From: an uncultured Oscillospiraceae bacterium
GTDB taxonomy: Bacteria > Bacillota > Clostridia > Oscillospirales > Oscillospiraceae
Assembly: GCA_947599875.1 (NCBI GenBank)
Contig: CANQFV010000025.1
Span: forward strand, 1 to 39,763
DNA length: 39,763 nucleotides
Reading direction: 5' to 3'
Below the pieces are notes generated by a model. The model saw nothing but the letters and a program-made list of their open reading frames with translations, was not told where the DNA came from and ran no database searches. Shown one piece after another: positions 30,895-39,386 of the stretch. Every line of letters begins with the position of its first letter. The stretch's first letter is position 1. A program made the position numbers and the translations under genes.

Positions 30895-31914
30895 ATGGAA
30901 ATGATTGAAAATCTCAAGAAAAAGCTTCAGGGCGCGGGGCGGCGCATCGTGTTTACCGAGGGCACGGACGCCAGGATCCTGGAGGCCACGGACAGGCTGG
31001 TGAAGGAGGGCCTTTTGCAGGTCGTCCTCCTGGGCAATCCGGACGAGGTGAAAGCCGCTGCGGCCAAGGGCGGCTTTGACGTGGACGGCTGCCAGATCGT
31101 GGACCCCGCCAATTATCCGGATATGGACAAGATGGTGGAGACGATGGTCGCCCTGCGCAAGGGGAAGATGACCGAGGACGAGTGCCGCGCCGCTCTGAAA
31201 AAGGGCAACTACTTCGGCACCATGCTGGTGAAGATGGGCGTGGCGGACTGCCTCCTGGGCGGCGCCACCTACTCCACCGCTGACACCGTGCGTCCGGCCC
31301 TCCAGCTCATCAAGACGAAGCCCGGCGCGCACCTGGTGTCCTCCGCCTTCATCCTCACCCGGGACCACGGCGAGGAGAATCTCCGGGCCATCTGCATGGG
31401 CGACTGCGCCATCAACCTCTCCTATGAGGACACCCTGGACAAGGAGGGCAACGTAGCCGTCTCCGGTGCCCAGAAGCTGGCGGAGGTGGCCGTTGAGACG
31501 GCCAAGACCGCCAAGCTCTTCGGCATTGACCCCAAGGTGGCGCTGCTGAGCTTCTCCACCAAGGGCTCCGGCAAGGGCGGCACCGTGGCTCTGTCCGCCG
31601 AGGCCACAAAGCTGGCAAAGGAGATGGCCCCCGACCTGGCTATCGATGGCGAGATGCAGTTTGACGCCGCCGTCAGCCCCACCGTGGGACAGCTGAAATT
31701 CCCCGGCTCCACCGTGGCCGGCTATGCCAACACCTTTATCTTCCCCCTCATCGAGGCGGGCAACATCGGCTACAAGATCGCCCAGCGCCTGGGCGGCTAC
31801 GACGCCTACGGCCCCATCCTTCAGGGCCTGAACGCCCCCATCAACGACCTCTCCCGCGGCTGCAACGCCGAGGAGGTCTACACGATGGCGATCATAACGG
31901 CGGCGCTGGACTAA
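30895..31914 (+). CDS. pta: Phosphate acetyltransferase
   Basis: Pta interconverts acetyl-CoA and acetyl phosphate, the first step of acetate formation in fermenters. The 339 residues are the short, single-domain form usual in Clostridia. Signatures include RIVFTEGTDARILEAT near the start, GTMLVKMGVADCLLGGATYSTADTVRPALQ, the SFSTKGSGKGG segment, and FPDLNTGN-like FPLIEAGNIGYKIAQRLGG near the end. The ATG follows ACGGAGGTCATGTCCT. Acetate kinase (ackA), often adjacent, is not in the window. Confidence 0.96.
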   Translation: MEMIENLKKKLQGAGRRIVFTEGTDARILEATDRLVKEGLLQVVLLGNPDEVKAAAAKGGFDVDGCQIVDPANYPDMDKMVETMVALRKGKMTEDECRAALKKGNYFGTMLVKMGVADCLLGGATYSTADTVRPALQLIKTKPGAHLVSSAFILTRDHGEENLRAICMGDCAINLSYEDTLDKEGNVAVSGAQKLAEVAVETAKTAKLFGIDPKVALLSFSTKGSGKGGTVALSAEATKLAKEMAPDLAIDGEMQFDAAVSPTVGQLKFPGSTVAGYANTFIFPLIEAGNIGYKIAQRLGGYDAYGPILQGLNAPINDLSRGCNAEEVYTMAIITAALD

Positions 31915-32200
31915 AACCGGCTGGCTTGAAAGGCCGCAGGGGGCTAAGCTGGCGTGAAAGGCCACAGAGGTCTTCTGACGCGGGCAGCTTTTAGCGCCTC
32001 TCCCACCCTGACGGTAAACCCCTGCGGCCTTTCAATGCCAAGGGGATGCGTGCGAAAGCCCCGGCGTGAATTCTGCTTAAATTCACGCCGGGTCTTTCTG
32101 CTGCCGCGCTGCGCGACCAGTCTGCGGACTGGTCACTTGCGCGGCAAGAAGGATTTTTTCCAAGGCACATGTCCTTGGAAAAAATAATTGAAATGGGGGG
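31915..32200 (+). repeat. Modular post-stop hairpin element, copy 8 (nested A module)
   Basis: It follows the pta stop directly. The A stem TTGAAAGGCCGCAGGGG/CCCCTGCGGCCTTTCAA encloses about 75 bases that include a second element start (TAAGCTGGCGTGAAAGGCC), so one element seems nested in another. Linker CCAAGGGGATGCGTGCG, then B (AAGCCCCGGCGTGAATTC/GAATTCACGCCGGG-type arms with some asymmetry), C (CCGCGC/GCGCGG around GACCAGTC-TGCG-GACTGGTC), D (TTTTTTCCAAGG/CCTTGGAAAAAA) and a shortened E. Confidence 0.78.
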
Positions 32201-32216
32201 AGCATCGCCGGGAAGC

Positions 32217-32325
32217 CTGTAGGGGCCGATGACCTCATCGGCCCGGGCGGTTGGGTGACAGAGCAGTTGCGTTAAGATGGAAAACTTTAAAATATGCCGT
32301 AGGGGCCGCCGCCCACGGCGGCCCG
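32217..32325 (+). repeat. 110-bp composite repeat, copy 3
   Basis: Nearly the same as 12992-13101, with a few substitutions in the core (GCAGTTGCGTTAAGATGG). It lies between two inverted element copies. Confidence 0.7.
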
Positions 32326-32373
32326 TGTCGTTGATTGAGGGCCGCAATAACGTCGGGTCAAGGCCTTCGGTCA

Positions 32374-32609
32374 ACGGACAATCCTCCGACCCGTTCCCCT
32401 CATTCAATATTTTTTCCGGCGGCATGTACGTCGCAAAAAATCCCTTATGCCGCGCAAACGTGCGCCCTTGGGCGTGCGCTGCAGCGCGGCAGCAGGAAAT
32501 GCCCCATCGAATTCCGCAGAATTCGATGGGGCATTTCCGCACGCATCCCCCTTGGCAGAAAAAGGATTTAGGGTTCTCTACGAGAACCCTAAATCCTTTT
32601 TCGCCAGCC
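32374..32609 (-). repeat. Modular post-stop hairpin element, copy 9 (reverse, full length)
   Basis: On the minus strand it starts directly after the isomerase stop with GGCTGGCG. A: AAAAAGGATTTAGGGTTCTC.../...GAGAACCCTAAATCC. Linker GCCAAGGGGGATGCGTGCGG. B: AAATGCCCCATCGAATTC.../...GAATTCGATGGGGCATTT. C: CCGCGC/GCGCGG. D: an imperfect TTTTTTGCGACG/CGCCGGAAAAAA hairpin. E: GGGGAACGGGTCGGAGG and TTGTCCG. Confidence 0.8.
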
Positions 32610-34088
32610 TCACGCCCACGGGTTTTCCGTGGCGTAGGGCAGGGACTTGGGCTGATTGTAGGCGATATCCTGGACGCCCAGGTACTTCAGCACCTCGAAG
32701 AGGGCCTTGCCGCAGTGGGCGAAGGCCACGGCGCCGTGGTGGGGATAGCGCTTCTGGATCAGCACATGGCGGTAGAAGCGGCCCATCTCGGGGATGGCGA
32801 AGATGCCGATGCCGCCGAAGGAGCGGGTGGCCACAGGCAGAACCTGGCCCTCCGCCACATAGGAGCGCAGCTTACCCTCGCTGTCGCACTGGAGACGGTA
32901 GAAGGTGATGTCGCCGGGGGCGATGTCCCCCTCCAGGGTGCCGCGGGTGAAGTCCGGGTCGGATCCCTCCGGCTCCAGAAGGCGGTGCTGGATCAGCTGG
33001 TACTTGATGGCGCGGCTCTCGCACATCTTGCACTCCGGGGTGTTGCCGCAGTGGAAGCCCATGAAGGTGTCGGTGAGCCGGTAGTCGAACTTTCCCTTGA
33101 TGTCCTCGTCATAGATGTAGCCGGGGACGGAGTTGTTGATATCCAGCAGGGTCACGGCGTCATTGGTAACGCAGGCGCCTATGTACTCGGAGAGGGCGCC
33201 GTAGATGTCCACCTCGCAGGCCACGGGGATGCCCCGGGCGGCAAGGCGGGAGTTGACATAGCAGGGCTCAAAGCCGAAGGCCTCCGGGAAGGCGGGCCAG
33301 CACTTGTTGGCGAAGGCCACATACTTCCTGGCGCCCTTGTGGGCGTCGGCCCAATCGAGAAGCGTCAGCTCAAACTGGGCAAGGCGCTCATTCATCTCCG
33401 GGAAATACCGGCCCTCGCCCATCTCGGCGGCCATTTCGGCGCAGACGGCGCTGATGCGGGGATCCCCGGCGTGGGCCTTGTAGGAGACAAGCAGATCCAG
33501 CTCGGAATTCTCCTCGATCTCCACGCCCAGCTCATAGAGGCCCCGGATGGGGGCGTTGCAGGCGAAGAAGTCCTGGGGCCGGGGGCCGAAGGTGATGATC
33601 TTCAGGTTCTTGACGCCGATGATGGCCCGGGCGATGGGGACAAACTCCGCGATCATCTTGCAGATGTCGTCCTTTGTGCCAACGGGGTACTCGGGGATAT
33701 AGCCCTTCAGATGGCGCATCCCCAGGTTGTAGGAGCAGTTGAGCATGCCGCAGTAGGCGTCGCCGCGGCCGTTGATCATGTCGCCGTCCCCCTCGGCGGC
33801 GGAGACGTACATGCAGGGGCCGTCAAACTTCTGGGCGATCAGGGTCTCGGGCGTCTCAGGGCCGAAGTTGCCCAGGAAGACCACCAGGGCGTTGCACCCG
33901 GCGGCCGTCACGTCGGCCACGGCGCGCAGCGCGTCGTTCTCGTTCTCCACGGTGATGGGGCACTCGTAAAGCTCGCCGGGGTAGGCGGCCACGATGTTCT
34001 TCCGCCTCTGGGTGGACAGGGCGATGGGGAAGCAGTCGCGGGAGACGGCAACGATGCCAAGCTTTACCTCAGGGATGTTTGTGGACAT
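32610..34088 (-). CDS. L-fucose/L-arabinose isomerase family protein
   Basis: The 492-residue protein resembles the fucose isomerase superfamily of ketol isomerases: KLGIVAVSRDCFPIALS at the start, GCNALVVFLGNFGPETPETL, a central domain with GVKNLKIITFGPRPQDFFACN, ACEVDIYGALSEYIGA and the C-terminal FRLHCGN-like MGFHCGNTPECKMC segment followed by GTLEGDIAPGDITFYRLQ. It probably isomerises an aldose to a ketose with a divalent metal. The substrate is not clear, and there are no kinase, aldolase or sugar-transport genes beside it. The start at 34088 follows AAGGAGGTCATTTCC. Confidence 0.85.
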   Translation of the reverse strand: MSTNIPEVKLGIVAVSRDCFPIALSTQRRKNIVAAYPGELYECPITVENENDALRAVADVTAAGCNALVVFLGNFGPETPETLIAQKFDGPCMYVSAAEGDGDMINGRGDAYCGMLNCSYNLGMRHLKGYIPEYPVGTKDDICKMIAEFVPIARAIIGVKNLKIITFGPRPQDFFACNAPIRGLYELGVEIEENSELDLLVSYKAHAGDPRISAVCAEMAAEMGEGRYFPEMNERLAQFELTLLDWADAHKGARKYVAFANKCWPAFPEAFGFEPCYVNSRLAARGIPVACEVDIYGALSEYIGACVTNDAVTLLDINNSVPGYIYDEDIKGKFDYRLTDTFMGFHCGNTPECKMCESRAIKYQLIQHRLLEPEGSDPDFTRGTLEGDIAPGDITFYRLQCDSEGKLRSYVAEGQVLPVATRSFGGIGIFAIPEMGRFYRHVLIQKRYPHHGAVAFAHCGKALFEVLKYLGVQDIAYNQPKSLPYATENPWA

Positions 34089-34144
34089 GGAAATGACCTC
34101 CTTATATAAATAAAATGAATAAGATTTCCCCAAAAAATCCGGTG

Positions 34145-34978
34145 TCAGGCGTTCTCTATGGCCGTGAGGACTTCGTCCAGCATGTTCGTCTCGATCCCCT
34201 CGATGTCCCCGGCGTCGGCGGCCTGGGGGATAGCGGGATCGATGGGCAGGCGGGCCGTGGCCTTGACGCCGTGGGCGGCGGCCACCTCCTCCAGGCGGCT
34301 GCGGCCGTAGATGAAGTGCCTCTTTCCGCAGTCGGGGCACTCAAACCAGGACATGTTCTCCACCACGCCAAGAACGGGGATCTCCATAAGCTCCGCCATC
34401 TTCAGGGCCTTCTCCACGATGACGCCCACCAGCTCCTGGGGGGAGGTGACGACGACGATGCCGTTAACCGGGAGGGACTGGAACACCGTCAGGGGCACGT
34501 CCCCGGTTCCCGGGGGCATATCCACGAACATGTAGTCCACGTCGCCCCAGTATACCTCCTTCCAGAACTGCTGGACCACGCCGCCGATAATGGGGCCGCG
34601 CCACACCACGGGATCCGTGGGATCGTCCAGAAGCAGGTTCATGCTCATAATGCTGACGCCGGTGCGGGACTGGGCGGGGATGATCCCCTCCTCCACGCCG
34701 GCGGCCCGCTCCTGGATCCCAAAGGCCCGGGGAATGGAGGGGCCGGTGATGTCCGCGTCCATAATGGCCGCGCTCTTGCCCCGCCTGGTCATGGCGCAGG
34801 CCAGCATACTCGTCACCATGCTCTTGCCCACGCCGCCCTTGCCGGAGACCACGGCGATGACCTTCTTCACATGGGAGGAGGGGTTGCCCGCCTCCTGAAA
34901 ATCCTCTCTGCTCTTTTTCTCCCGGCTGGAGCAGTTGGCCCCGCAGGTGGAGCAGTCATGGGTGCATGTTTCGCTCAA
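34145..34978 (-). CDS. Mrp/NBP35-family Fe-S cluster carrier ATPase
   Basis: The 277-residue P-loop ATPase has the deviant Walker A SGKGGVGKS (45-53), the DADITGPS switch, FVDMPPGTGDVPLT and ENMSWFECPDC with the CXXC cluster ligands near the C-terminus. The N-terminus adds a cysteine cluster (Cys5, Cys9, Cys12, Cys16), as in Nbp35-type proteins. It probably delivers iron-sulfur clusters to apoproteins. The start is TTG 34978, eight bases after GGGAGG. It lies 56 bases upstream of the isomerase gene on the same strand. Confidence 0.93.
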   Translation of the reverse strand: MSETCTHDCSTCGANCSSREKKSREDFQEAGNPSSHVKKVIAVVSGKGGVGKSMVTSMLACAMTRRGKSAAIMDADITGPSIPRAFGIQERAAGVEEGIIPAQSRTGVSIMSMNLLLDDPTDPVVWRGPIIGGVVQQFWKEVYWGDVDYMFVDMPPGTGDVPLTVFQSLPVNGIVVVTSPQELVGVIVEKALKMAELMEIPVLGVVENMSWFECPDCGKRHFIYGRSRLEEVAAAHGVKATARLPIDPAIPQAADAGDIEGIETNMLDEVLTAIENA

Positions 34979-35021
34979 GAGGAAAACCTCCCTTTAAAGG
35001 TATTTTAATTCTGATAAAAAT

Positions 35022-35050
35022 ACTATACCCCTTTTTCCCGGTTTAGTCAA
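35022..35050 (-). promoter_or_regulatory. Promoter of the Mrp ATPase gene
   Basis: Minus-strand TTGACT (35045-35050) and TATAGT (35022-35027) are 17 bases apart, about 40 bases before the TTG start. Confidence 0.75.
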
Positions 35051-35298
35051 TCGGGCGCGGACAAAAAGTTGTGGGGAAGCTCTGCCGGAGGCCTTGCGCC
35101 GGGCGGGGGAGGGGTGGGGGGAATATTTTTGCCGCCGGACATCCCCCGGCAGGAAAAAACCGGGCCGAACCGGGGAAGAATAAGGGAAATACCGTCCCGC
35201 CCCGGGAAAAATCCCCCGCCAATCCCCCAAAACGGGGCAGGATTGAGAATTCCGGCGCATTATGTAGACCGGATTTAAGCGGAATTGCCGAAAACCTG
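35051..35298. other. Spacer between divergent promoters of mrp and murA
   Basis: I see no gene. There is an imperfect TTTTTGCCGCCGG/CCCCGGCAGGAAAAA hairpin near 35126-35157 that might be a decayed D module, and C/A-rich sequence without clear structure. Confidence 0.35.
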
Positions 35299-35327
35299 TT
35301 GCAAAAATTCCGAAACAATGGTATAAT
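35299..35327 (+). promoter_or_regulatory. Promoter of murA
   Basis: TTGCAA (35299-35304) and TATAAT (35322-35327) are 17 bases apart; the leader is about 90 bases. Confidence 0.8.
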
Positions 35328-35422
35328 TCCGCTTGAATGGTTGTACGCTGACTTTGAAAGGTTTTTCCGCCAAAGATGGCGCGATCACACGACATCAACA
35401 ACAAGTACGGGAAGGTGAGCCT

Positions 35423-36724
35423 TTGACAAGGTACATTATCAAAGGCGGCAAGCCGCTTAACGGCGTAATCGAGATCAGCGGCGCGAAAAACGCCGCTGTG
35501 GCGATCATCCCCGCCGCCATGCTGGTGGACGGGGCATGCCGCATTGAGAATATCCCCCAGATCTCCGACGTGACCATGCTCCTGAACATCCTAAAGCGCA
35601 TGGGCGCCCGGGTCCGCACGGTGGACAGGCACACGATGGACATCGACTGCTCCGGTGTGCGCCGGGCCAGGGCGGATTTTGACATCATGACCAGGATCCG
35701 CGCCAGCTATTACCTGATCGGCGCCCTCCTGGGCCGGTTTGGGGAGGCCGTTGTGGCTATGCCCGGCGGGTGCAATTTCGGCAGCGTCCGGCCCATCGAT
35801 CAGCATGTGAAGGGCTTTATCGCTATGGGCGCCCAGGTGGAAGTGAAAAACGGCCTTGTGATAGCCAGGGCGCCGGAGGGCGGCCTCCACGGGGCGGACA
35901 TCTATCTGGACGTGGCCAGCGTGGGCGCCACCATCAACATCATGTTGGCCGCCTGCTTTGCCCGGGGCGTCACCCGCGTGGAGAACGTGGCCAGGGAGCC
36001 GCACATCGTGGATGTGGCCAACTTCTTAAACGCTATGGGCGCGGATATTCGCGGCGCCGGAACAAACGTGATCAAGATCCGGGGCGTCAGCCGCCTGAAC
36101 GGCGGCAGCTACGCCCTGATCCCCGACCAGATCGAGGCGGGGACTTATATGGCCGCCGTGGCGGGGACCGGCGGGAGCCTGCTCATCAAAAACGTGATCC
36201 CCAAGCACATGGACTGCATCACCGGCAAGCTGGAGGAGATGGGCGTCAGCGTGCGGGAGGGGGAGGATCAGATCCTGGTCAGCCGCACGGGACCCCTGCG
36301 GCGGATCAACGTGAAGACCCTGCCCTATCCCGGCTTCCCCACGGACATGCAGCCCCAGATCGCCACGGTGCTTTGCCTGGCCCAGGGGACAAGCGTGATC
36401 ACCGAGGGCGTCTGGGACACCAGGTATAAATATGTGAACGAGCTTCTGAAGATGGGCGCCCAGATCACGGTGGACGGCCGCCGGGCCATCATCGAGGGCG
36501 TGGGCCAGCTCACCGGCGCGCACCTGAAGGCCTGCGACCTGCGGGCCGGGGCGGCTATGGTCATCGCGGGGCTGTGCGCCCAGGGCGTCACGGAGATCCA
36601 GGGCGTGGACTATATCGAGCGGGGCTACGAGGATCTGGTAGGCAAGCTGCGCCGGGTTGGCGCGGATATCCAGAGCGTGGAGATCCCGGAAAACGAGGAA
36701 GCCCAGGTCATCAAAATCGGATAG
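35423..36724 (+). CDS. murA: UDP-N-acetylglucosamine 1-carboxyvinyltransferase MurA
   Basis: MurA transfers enolpyruvate from PEP to UDP-GlcNAc, the first committed step of peptidoglycan synthesis. The 433-residue protein has ISGAKNAAVAIIPAAML (Lys22 of the KN pair), RASYYLIGALLGRFGEA, the active-site loop MPGGCNFGSVRPIDQHV with Cys117, the target of fosfomycin, so no Asp substitution is present, and FPTDMQPQ near residue 305. The start is TTG 35423 after GAAGGTGAGCC; the longer frame has no ribosome site. It is followed at once by a truncated hairpin element. Confidence 0.96.
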   Translation: MTRYIIKGGKPLNGVIEISGAKNAAVAIIPAAMLVDGACRIENIPQISDVTMLLNILKRMGARVRTVDRHTMDIDCSGVRRARADFDIMTRIRASYYLIGALLGRFGEAVVAMPGGCNFGSVRPIDQHVKGFIAMGAQVEVKNGLVIARAPEGGLHGADIYLDVASVGATINIMLAACFARGVTRVENVAREPHIVDVANFLNAMGADIRGAGTNVIKIRGVSRLNGGSYALIPDQIEAGTYMAAVAGTGGSLLIKNVIPKHMDCITGKLEEMGVSVREGEDQILVSRTGPLRRINVKTLPYPGFPTDMQPQIATVLCLAQGTSVITEGVWDTRYKYVNELLKMGAQITVDGRRAIIEGVGQLTGAHLKACDLRAGAAMVIAGLCAQGVTEIQGVDYIERGYEDLVGKLRRVGADIQSVEIPENEEAQVIKIG

Positions 36725-36830
36725 GCCTGGCGACTGTCGAAAAAGCCCTGCGGGCTTTTTCGACAAAAGGGGAACGTGCGAAAAATTTCTCTGAATTTTG
36801 CGAAATTCAGAGAAATTTTCCTAAGGGTAC
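36725..36830 (+). repeat. Modular post-stop hairpin element, copy 11 in order found (A-B only)
   Basis: It follows the murA stop directly. A: TCGAAAAAGCCC-TGC-GGGCTTTTTCGA. Linker: CAAAAGGGGAACGTGCG. B: AAAATTTCTCTGAATT/AATTCAGAGAAATTTT with a TTGCGA loop. C, D and E are absent; rlmH begins 11 bases later. Confidence 0.75.
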
Positions 36831-36840
36831 TGTAACGGAT

Positions 36841-37317
36841 ATGGATGTCACCCTGATCTGCGTGGGCAAACTGAAGGAACGGTATTTTAAGGACGCCTGC
36901 GGCGAGTACATAAAGCGCCTGGGGGCGTTCTGCCGGGTGAACGTGGTGGAGCTTGGGGAGGAGCGGAAGGACGCCGACCCCTCTCCCGCCCTTGTGGAGG
37001 CGGCTCTTCTGCGGGAGGCGGCGGCCATTATGCGGGCCGTGCCCAAGGGGGCGGCGCTTATCGCCCTGTGCGTGGAGGGGCGGGAGATGTCCTCGGAGAA
37101 GCTGGCGGGGAAGCTCTCGGAGCTGATGCAAAGCTCCTCCCGGCTGTGCCTTGTCATCGGCGGCTCCGACGGCCTGCACGAGAGCGTCAAGGCCGCGGCG
37201 TCCCTGAGGCTGTCCATGTCCCCCATGACCTTTCCCCACCATCTGGCCCGGGTGATGGTGCTGGAGCAGCTGTACCGGGCGTTTTCCATCCTGAACAACG
37301 GAAAATACCACAAGTAG
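36841..37317 (+). CDS. rlmH: 23S rRNA pseudouridine-1915 N3-methyltransferase RlmH
   Basis: RlmH is a SPOUT-class methyltransferase acting on helix 69 of 23S rRNA in assembled ribosomes. The 158 residues match the family exactly: VTLICVGKLKERYFKDACGEYIKRL at the start, the SAM-binding knot segment LCLVIGGSDGLHESV, and the C-terminus ARVMVLEQLYRAFSILNNGKYHK. The ribosome site is weak. Located after murA and a truncated hairpin element. Confidence 0.96.
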   Translation: MDVTLICVGKLKERYFKDACGEYIKRLGAFCRVNVVELGEERKDADPSPALVEAALLREAAAIMRAVPKGAALIALCVEGREMSSEKLAGKLSELMQSSSRLCLVIGGSDGLHESVKAAASLRLSMSPMTFPHHLARVMVLEQLYRAFSILNNGKYHK

Positions 37318-37328
37318 GTGAGGTTTTT

Positions 37329-37658
37329 ATGGGCGATTGGTCTTTTGACCGGGACCGGGGCGTCGTGGGGCAGTGGCCCAGGGACGCCCGGGGGGAATAT
37401 GAGAGGCCGGCTTTTTTGGAGCATGTCTTCGGCTCCGAGCCGGAGCTGGCGCTGGAGCGGAACATGCTCCTGTCCTTCGGCGTGCCCACCGTGTGCCGGT
37501 ATCCCCTGGACGGGACACTGGGCAAGGTGGTGCTGGGTATGTCCGGCACGGGGATGGAGATCTTCGTCCCGGAGAGTATGCTGGAGGACGCCAGAAACAT
37601 CATCAGCTATAACGCCAATGACGAAAGCATAAACGAAATCAACCATGAGGAGGAGTAA
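37329..37658 (+). CDS. DUF2007-like hypothetical protein
   Basis: The 109-residue acidic protein lies between rlmH (11 bases upstream) and the phosphohexomutase (3 bases downstream). The middle, NMLLSFGVPTVCRYPLDGTLGKVVLGMSGTGMEIFVPES, matches the pattern of the DUF2007 putative signal-transducing domain (short GIP-type strand, then hydrophobic VPES, then LEDARNII). No catalytic residues are evident. GTGAGGTTTTT precedes the ATG. Function is unknown. Confidence 0.7.
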   Translation: MGDWSFDRDRGVVGQWPRDARGEYERPAFLEHVFGSEPELALERNMLLSFGVPTVCRYPLDGTLGKVVLGMSGTGMEIFVPESMLEDARNIISYNANDESINEINHEEE

Positions 37659-37661
37659 ACT

Positions 37662-39386
37662 ATGAGTTACCGCGAAGCTTATGAGAAGTGGCTGAATTCC
37701 CCCGCCCTGAGCCAGGCGGAGAAGGAGGAGCTGCGCTCCATCGCCGGGGACGAGAAGGAGATCGAGTCCCGGTTCATCTCCCAGCTGGAGTTCGGCACCG
37801 CCGGCCTGCGGGGCACAATGGCCGTGGGCCTTGCCCGTATGAACGTCCACGTCATCCGCCACACCACCCAGGCCTTTGCCCAGGTCATCCTGGCCGAGGG
37901 GGAGGAGGCCTGCCGACGGGGCGTGGCGGTGTGCTACGACTGCCGCAACAATTCGGAGACCTTTGCCCATGAGGCGGCGCGGGTCATGGCCGCCAACGGC
38001 ATCTTTGTGCGGCTGTTTGACGAGATGCGCCCCACGCCGGAGCTGTCCTTCGCCATCCGGGAGTACGGCTGCATCGCCGGCATCAACATCACCGCCAGCC
38101 ACAACCCCAAGGAGTATAACGGCTACAAGGTCTACTGGGAGGACGGCGCCCAGCTGCCCCCCAAGCACGCCGACCAGGTGGCGGCCAAGATGGCTCAGCT
38201 CGACGTCTTTGACTGCGTAAAGACGATGGACTTTGACGAGGCCCTGCGGGAGGGCAAGATCGTCCTCATGGGTGAGGAGACGGACGAGAAGTTCCTCTCC
38301 CATGTGATGGCCCAGCGCAACGACCCCGCGGTCATCGAGAAGGTGGCGGACACCTTTAAGATGGTCTACACCCCCTTCCACGGCACGGGACGCAAGCTCA
38401 TCCCCGAGGCGCTGCGCCGCCTGGGGCTGAAGCACGTCTACTGCGAGGAGAAGCAGATGGTGAAGGACGGCGACTTCCCCACCGTGGCCTCCCCCAACCC
38501 GGAGAATCCGGAGGGCTTTTACCTGTGCATCGACCTGGCCAACAAGGTGGGCGCGGACTTCATCCTCGGCTCCGACCCGGACGCCGACCGCGTGGGCATC
38601 ATGGTGCGCGACCACGACGGGAAATTCATCCCCTTCACCGGCAACCAGACCGGCGTCTTGCTGCTGGACTATGTGATCGGCGCGAAGCGGCGCGCCGGAA
38701 CCATGCCGGAAAAGCCGGTGGCGCTGAAATCCATCGTCTCATCCGAGATGGCCCGCGCCGTGGCGGAGAAGAACGGCCTGCAGTTCTATGACACCTTCAC
38801 CGGCTTTAAGTTCCTGGCCGAGAAGAAGAACGCCCTGGAGGAGTCCGGGGAGGGGAAGGTCATCTTCTCCTTTGAGGAGTCCTACGGCTACATGTTCGGC
38901 GATTACGTCCGGGATAAGGACGCCGTCACCGCGGCCCTGGTCATCTGCGAGATGGCCGCCTGGTACGCCTCCCAGGGGATCGCCCTGGTGGACGCCCTGG
39001 ACGCCCTGTATGAGAAGTACGGCGCGTATCTGGAGAAGACCCTGAACCTGGTGATGCCGGGCCTTGACGGGCAGAAGAAGATGAAGGCCATGATGGACGG
39101 CCTGCGCAGCGATCCCCCCGCCCAGGTCGCCGGTCAGAAGGTGAAGCTCTACCGGGATTACGCCGACGGCACCCAGCGGGACGCCGAAACCGGCCAGGTG
39201 GAGAAGATGGAGCTGTCCGGCTCCAACGTGCTGTCCTTCGTCCTCACCGACGGCACCGTCCTCATCGTCCGCCCCTCCGGCACCGAGCCGAAGGTCAAGG
39301 TCTACGTCCTCTGCCGCGGCGAGAATATGGCCGAGGCCCGGGAGAAAACCGCCCTCTATGCCGATTGGGCACAGTCACTGGCTTGA
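37662..39386 (+). CDS. Phosphoglucomutase/phosphomannomutase family protein
   Basis: The 574-residue alpha-D-phosphohexomutase interconverts hexose 1- and 6-phosphates. Motifs in order are FGTAGLRGTM near the start, the active-site phosphoserine loop ITASHNPKEYNGYKVYW (Ser146), the Mg-binding loop SDPDADR (304-310), the sugar-binding FSFEESYGYMFG segment and the phosphate-binding RPSGTEPKVKVYV (537 onward). This length and motif set suit the PgcA-like phosphoglucomutases of Firmicutes. GAGGAGGAGTAAACT precedes the ATG, so it is coupled to the DUF2007-like gene. Its stop TGA lies in a CTGGCTTGAAAG motif that is repeated in the following hairpin element. Confidence 0.95.
   Translation: MSYREAYEKWLNSPALSQAEKEELRSIAGDEKEIESRFISQLEFGTAGLRGTMAVGLARMNVHVIRHTTQAFAQVILAEGEEACRRGVAVCYDCRNNSETFAHEAARVMAANGIFVRLFDEMRPTPELSFAIREYGCIAGINITASHNPKEYNGYKVYWEDGAQLPPKHADQVAAKMAQLDVFDCVKTMDFDEALREGKIVLMGEETDEKFLSHVMAQRNDPAVIEKVADTFKMVYTPFHGTGRKLIPEALRRLGLKHVYCEEKQMVKDGDFPTVASPNPENPEGFYLCIDLANKVGADFILGSDPDADRVGIMVRDHDGKFIPFTGNQTGVLLLDYVIGAKRRAGTMPEKPVALKSIVSSEMARAVAEKNGLQFYDTFTGFKFLAEKKNALEESGEGKVIFSFEESYGYMFGDYVRDKDAVTAALVICEMAAWYASQGIALVDALDALYEKYGAYLEKTLNLVMPGLDGQKKMKAMMDGLRSDPPAQVAGQKVKLYRDYADGTQRDAETGQVEKMELSGSNVLSFVLTDGTVLIVRPSGTEPKVKVYVLCRGENMAEAREKTALYADWAQSLA

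Noticed and set aside
32277-34109. 610-residue open frame on the plus strand opposite the isomerase
   Set aside because: It starts in repeat DNA and is a shadow of the isomerase gene.
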